Below the pieces are notes generated by a model, which worked only from the letters and a program-made list of their open reading frames with translations, was not told the DNA's origin and did not search any database. The position numbers were made by a program, and so were the translations under genes. From Pseudomonas quercus (lineage in GTDB: Bacteria; Pseudomonadota; Gammaproteobacteria; Pseudomonadales; Pseudomonadaceae): 64,000 bases of DNA. Position 1 is the first letter of the stretch. Every line of letters begins with the position of its first letter. The stretch spans positions 124,001 through 188,000 of the forward strand of contig NZ_JAAVJI010000004.1 in assembly GCF_012033695.1 (NCBI RefSeq), written 5' to 3'. Below, in pieces: positions 61,012 through 64,000 of this stretch.

Positions 61012-62523
61012 TCAGCCGATTGAGTGCAGTTCGACGGGCGCCATACCAACAAGCTCAATAGGTGCAGCGGTCGTATGGGTGCTTGCGTCGGCCACGATCA
61101 GGTTGTCGGCAGAGAAGGCGTTGGCGACGTTTTTGTCGATACCGATTTCGAACCGCTGCCCCTCGGCGTCTGCTTCATAATCCTTGAGATAGGTACGGTG
61201 CGTGTAAGTGTCGTAGATCAACTTCAGAGTGCCGTCGGTGCCGTCGCCCAGGCCCGTGTAGCCCAGTGCTGACACATCAATCCGGTCCTGTGTGGCATCG
61301 AAGTTTTGGATAAAGTCTGAATCACCCCGGAAGCTGTCGCTCTTCTCCAGGTATCGGAACGTATCGATCCCGGTATTGCCGACCAACACATCGTCATCAC
61401 CTCCGCCGATCAGAATGCCACCCTCGCTCGAATTAGAGAACGAGTCGCGGTAGCCATCGCCAGTCAGTGTTTGACTGGCGCGATCTGCCACATTGGCCCC
61501 AGCAAAAGTGAAACGGTCCATATCCTGCACCCCCGCGAGAGGATACCGATCGTATTGTGTCAAGTGCACGACGAATCTGTTCCCGTCTTCGTCGGTCTCG
61601 AAGGATTGGGCAATCGCATAACCAGCTTGGCGGTCGTAGGAGTAATTGAGCGTGCCGTTATAGCCATTTCCCAGACCAGTAAAGCCCAGCGCCGACACAT
61701 CCAGATGATCGCCTACACCGAGCCCAAAGCCGATAATTGAATCGATACTGGACTGCCCCGTATTGTCATTAACGAAGCTGTCGGTGACGTAATCGTAGAC
61801 AAAGGTGGTAAAGGAATCGCCGCTGAACAATTTATCAGCGCCACCGCCACCCGTAACGATATTGTTAGCGTGGGGAACGATCAGATAGTCATCACCCTCG
61901 GTTCCGGTGATGACATATTGCTTGTCGCTTTCCTGATGCTCACGGCCGTCACTGTCAGCTGTCAGGTTATAGCGCAGGACAAAATTCTGCGTGCTGAGTT
62001 GATCGGCGTAGTCACCTTCCAGCCGCACTTCAAATGCTTGGCCCTGAGCATTTTTATCCAGCGAGCGAACATAGGTGATGTTCTCGTCAGCGTTGTAAGT
62101 GACCGCCAGATCGCCATTGTGACCGTTGCCCACTCGCTCCAGCCCGAGCGCTGTCAGGTCTAGTACGTCAAAGGGTTGAAACTCTTTGATCAAGTCCGAG
62201 TGGGAGCCTTGCTTATCGAAATAACTGTCCGTTACGGAGGTGTAGACGAACGTGTTCCCATGGGAATAAACGGGGTGGCTGATCATGGTGTCGACGCCGG
62301 CGCCGCCGTTATAGCGATCCGGTGCGTCATATGGATTAGGCTGACCTGCGTGGCCCTTAAGCATGTCATCGCCATCGACGCCGAAGATGGAGTCTCGTTT
62401 TTTTGTACCGGTGATGATGTCGTCATCCGCAGTGCCTACGTAGCTGTCATACGTGCCATGAAGGCTAATGGCAACTGTGTCATCCGCTTTGCTCTGCAGT
62501 GCTGTTTTCTTTGTCTGCGCCAT
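61012..62523 (-). CDS. RTX-type calcium-binding secreted protein with three repeated modules
   Basis: 503 residues without an N-terminal signal, as expected for type I secretion with a C-terminal signal. Three modules of about 130-150 residues each pair RTX nonapeptide-like loops (GVDGDDMLKG; GGGGADKLFSG; GGGDDDVLVG) with a serralysin/epimerase-R-type segment. Matching segments are DLTALGLERVGNGHNGDL, DVSALGFTGLGNGYNGTL and DVSALGYTGLGDGTDGTL. No catalytic domain is visible, so it may be a binding or scaffold protein. Neither an ABC exporter nor a membrane fusion protein gene is in the window. Confidence 0.82.
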   Translation of the reverse strand: MAQTKKTALQSKADDTVAISLHGTYDSYVGTADDDIITGTKKRDSIFGVDGDDMLKGHAGQPNPYDAPDRYNGGAGVDTMISHPVYSHGNTFVYTSVTDSYFDKQGSHSDLIKEFQPFDVLDLTALGLERVGNGHNGDLAVTYNADENITYVRSLDKNAQGQAFEVRLEGDYADQLSTQNFVLRYNLTADSDGREHQESDKQYVITGTEGDDYLIVPHANNIVTGGGGADKLFSGDSFTTFVYDYVTDSFVNDNTGQSSIDSIIGFGLGVGDHLDVSALGFTGLGNGYNGTLNYSYDRQAGYAIAQSFETDEDGNRFVVHLTQYDRYPLAGVQDMDRFTFAGANVADRASQTLTGDGYRDSFSNSSEGGILIGGGDDDVLVGNTGIDTFRYLEKSDSFRGDSDFIQNFDATQDRIDVSALGYTGLGDGTDGTLKLIYDTYTHRTYLKDYEADAEGQRFEIGIDKNVANAFSADNLIVADASTHTTAAPIELVGMAPVELHSIG

Positions 62524-62769
62524 GATTTTCTCACTCGTAGAGGATGTGGCAATGTGCCGGCCGCAAGGACAGGTCTAGTCATAACGAGCATTGTGAGCGT
62601 TCACCAATATCCGCCATTGGCGTGGTAGACCCGTAAAAACCTTGTTTGTTTTCGCATCGATGGCAGCTATGGCTCGGCAGCTGCCTGTCACCACCCACCG
62701 CTACCGACCCGAAGCTGCCCCTCATGGACGGCAGCGAACGACCCTTAGCAGATTGTAGGGAAGCAGGGC
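62524..62769. other. Intergenic region upstream of the RTX gene
   Basis: About 250 bases with the RTX promoter presumably inside. No open frame with a plausible start and no strong terminator were seen. Confidence 0.45.
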
Positions 62770-62821
62770 CTAGCCATTTTCTGATTTCGAACGGCTATAT
62801 GAGCAATGGTGCTCAGAAGGG

Positions 62822-63051
62822 TGTGCGTACTCGCTGCCATTCCTTCCAGCACTACTCTGGAGGGATGTCTCGATAACCTCGCTCTTTTCCATCGCGAAGG
62901 CAGCACTGAACGGTACTGCCGTCGCGGTTGCATTATCACGAATTTCAAGCACCTCAGGCTCGCTGAATGCTGATCCTTTACGATCCTCTGCCGCCTTGAG
63001 CAGTGCAACAAGCGCCGGTACGAAGACGAGACATAGCGGATCTGTAGACAA
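62822..63051 (-). pseudogene. Broken small conserved gene next to vapBC
   Basis: It opens with TTG and encodes TDPLCLVFVPALVALLKAAE, then EVLEIRDNATATAVPFSAAFAMEK. After that a one-base shift is needed to reach ERGYRDIPPE, followed by an in-frame TAG and then CWKEWQRVR. Intact relatives, as I recall them, continue AMEEKRGYRDI. With a frameshift and a stop it is probably dead. Family function unknown. Confidence 0.6.
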
Positions 63052-63073
63052 TGGTTAGCGCCTAGCGAAAAGG

Positions 63074-63484
63074 TTATCCGATTGGCGTGACCCAATCTTC
63101 AACTCTCAAGCCAGGTACGCGGTCGAACTCGCGGCGGTTATTGGTGACGACAATCAGGCCCTGAGCGCGGGCGTGCCCGGCGATCATCTGGTCATAGGGG
63201 CCTATCTGCTTGCCAAGGCGAGCCAGCTCAGCGCGGAGCTGGCCGGTGTGGGCAGCAGCTTCCTGGTCGTACCTGAGCACTTCAAGGCGAGCAGCGAAGC
63301 CTTCAACGTCCGCAAGATTGCGAGAAGGGTTCGATGACTTCTCAGCGCCGTAGATCAGCTCCATCAGCGTCACGGTACTGATGCACATCTGGTCGTAGTG
63401 GCGCAGAAACGCCTCGCGTACCTCTTGCGGGCGGTTCTTGATGGTGAAAATGCACATGTTGGTGTCGAGCATGAACTTGAGCAT
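63074..63484 (-). CDS. vapC: VapC-type PIN-domain toxin
   Basis: 136 residues. PIN-domain acidic residues are in MLDTNMCIF (Asp7), MELIYGAEKS (Glu) and IGPYDQMIAGHARAQG (Asp), then TNNRREFDRVPGL. VapC toxins are Mg-dependent ribonucleases, often against initiator tRNA. ATG 63484 overlaps the last base of the vapB stop, as usual for toxin-antitoxin pairs. Confidence 0.93.
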   Translation of the reverse strand: MLKFMLDTNMCIFTIKNRPQEVREAFLRHYDQMCISTVTLMELIYGAEKSSNPSRNLADVEGFAARLEVLRYDQEAAAHTGQLRAELARLGKQIGPYDQMIAGHARAQGLIVVTNNRREFDRVPGLRVEDWVTPIG

Positions 63485-63714
63485 CAGAAACTCTCGCGCT
63501 CCTGATCTGCCGGCTGTCCACGCTCAGCCAAGAAGTCAGTGGTAACACCCTCACCATCGAACCAGCTATCCCATGATTCGCCAGCAGGAGTGATAATTCT
63601 TGCTCGGCCAACAGCAACAACATCGACGCGCTTCACGTCCTCAGGAAATGCGACCGCCTTGGGCAGCCTTACGGCCTGGCTACGATTGCTCTGAAAAACA
63701 GCACCTTGTTCCAC
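63484..63714 (-). CDS. vapB: VapB-type antitoxin
   Basis: 76 residues. The N-terminal SpoVT/AbrB DNA-binding fold is shown by NRSQAVRLPKAVAFPEDVKR; the C-terminal toxin-wrapping tail contains ESWDSWFDG. The start is GTG 63714 with AGGTGA just upstream. It neutralises VapC and, with it, probably represses the operon through the palindrome at 63727. Confidence 0.92.
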   Translation of the reverse strand: MEQGAVFQSNRSQAVRLPKAVAFPEDVKRVDVVAVGRARIITPAGESWDSWFDGEGVTTDFLAERGQPADQERESF

Positions 63715-63726
63715 GGCTCACCTATC

Positions 63727-63749
63727 GGGATATACCTATCGTATATCCC
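63727..63749. promoter_or_regulatory. Palindromic operator upstream of vapBC
   Basis: GGGATATAC (63727-63735), five bases, then GTATATCCC (63741-63749) is a perfect 9-base inverted repeat 13 bases before vapB. A partial second half-site (GGGATAT) follows at about 63766. VapB-type proteins bind such repeats for autorepression. Confidence 0.7.
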
Positions 63750-63797
63750 ATGATACTCACCCAGTGGGATATGTCGATGGTATGTACGTAAATTGCT

Positions 63798-64000
63798 TTA
63801 TAGCGCGACCTCGAAGGCTGGCCGAATGGTTTCTTGATCGACAGTCAGGTAAGGCTTGCTGTGATCCAGGTGCTGATGGCCTAGCATGGTCTGCACCGTC
63901 TCCGCATCGCCGGTAGCCGCCAGCACGCGGGCAGCAAGCGAGCGGCGTCCACTATGCGAGCTCCCGAGCGTAATCCCGGCCTGCTGGTAGAGCCTGCTGA
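63798..64000 (-). CDS. Tyrosine-type site-specific recombinase, C-terminal part (partial)
   Basis: Runs off the right edge; about 66 codons plus stop are visible. The sequence HSGRRSLAARVLAATGD, then VQTMLGHQHLDHSKPYL, has the H-x-x-R box, the second His and the catalytic Tyr of phage-type integrases. It probably belongs to a genomic island whose contents may include the genes from about 60.6 kb onwards. Confidence 0.88.
   Translation of the reverse strand, partial: SRLYQQAGITLGSSHSGRRSLAARVLAATGDAETVQTMLGHQHLDHSKPYLTVDQETIRPAFEVAL

Overview
The window looks like the chromosome of a Pseudomonas of the P. putida group. The support is the set and order of housekeeping genes (acnB; miaE; nadK, a metallophosphoesterase, a rhomboid protease, yeaC, a DUF2797 gene and pepN; sbcDC; the moxR-DUF58-bat operon; moaA), high-GC codon use, and short GC-rich intergenic repeats. 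This is inferred from gene content; no database was searched.

Region 1 (1-18,000) is accessory. Downstream of acnB are a DUF1289 gene and a YiiD-type thioesterase gene, then the start of an S-type pyocin gene that is cut off after 22 codons. Next come a solo LuxR-type regulator and an eight-gene minus-strand cluster (11263 down to 4339): a cysteine-free precursor peptide, a YcaO protein, TfuA, an HExxH protein, a ThiS-like protein ending in Gly-Gly, a ThiF-rhodanese E1-like protein, an MFS exporter and a JmjC/cupin_8 oxygenase. Together these look like a complete pathway for a backbone-thioamidated, probably hydroxylated RiPP. A second, decayed copy of the DUF1289/thioesterase/pyocin-promoter block follows (11.48-12.06 kb). 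The island is therefore flanked by direct repeats, and the second copy leads into the long pyocin gene. That gene has a 1-nt frameshift near its start, an HNH DNase tip and an immunity gene. A second, orphan nuclease tip and immunity pair follows, flanked by duplicated homology blocks, and then a chimeric immunity/pyocin-like gene.

Region 2 (18,000-37,400) is mostly core genome: miaE; a MarR-regulated EmrAB-OMF efflux operon with tandem palindromes in its promoter; a TlpA-like membrane thioredoxin divergent from an OmpR-type two-component system; a PuuD-like hydrolase; an MHS-type transporter; nadK and neighbours; pepN; and a FadR-type regulator.

Region 3 (37,400-46,700): an AT-rich accessory block lies between the FadR-type regulator and a sugar-acid catabolic cluster (IlvD/Edd dehydratase, MFS importer, AraD1-family enzyme, exported lactonase). 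The block holds an orphan gene, two paralogous exported proteins and a broken lysozyme-like gene. A palindrome matching the FadR-family consensus lies between the divergent dehydratase and importer genes.

Region 4 (46,700-60,300) is core: sbcCD, the batD-batB-batA-DUF4381-DUF58-moxR operon, moaA and a FocA-type channel. Region 5 (60,300-64,000) is a mobile edge: an IS3 transposase remnant, a three-module RTX calcium-binding protein, a broken small gene, a vapBC toxin-antitoxin pair with a palindromic operator, and a tyrosine recombinase running off the end. No tRNA, rRNA or CRISPR array was recognised.
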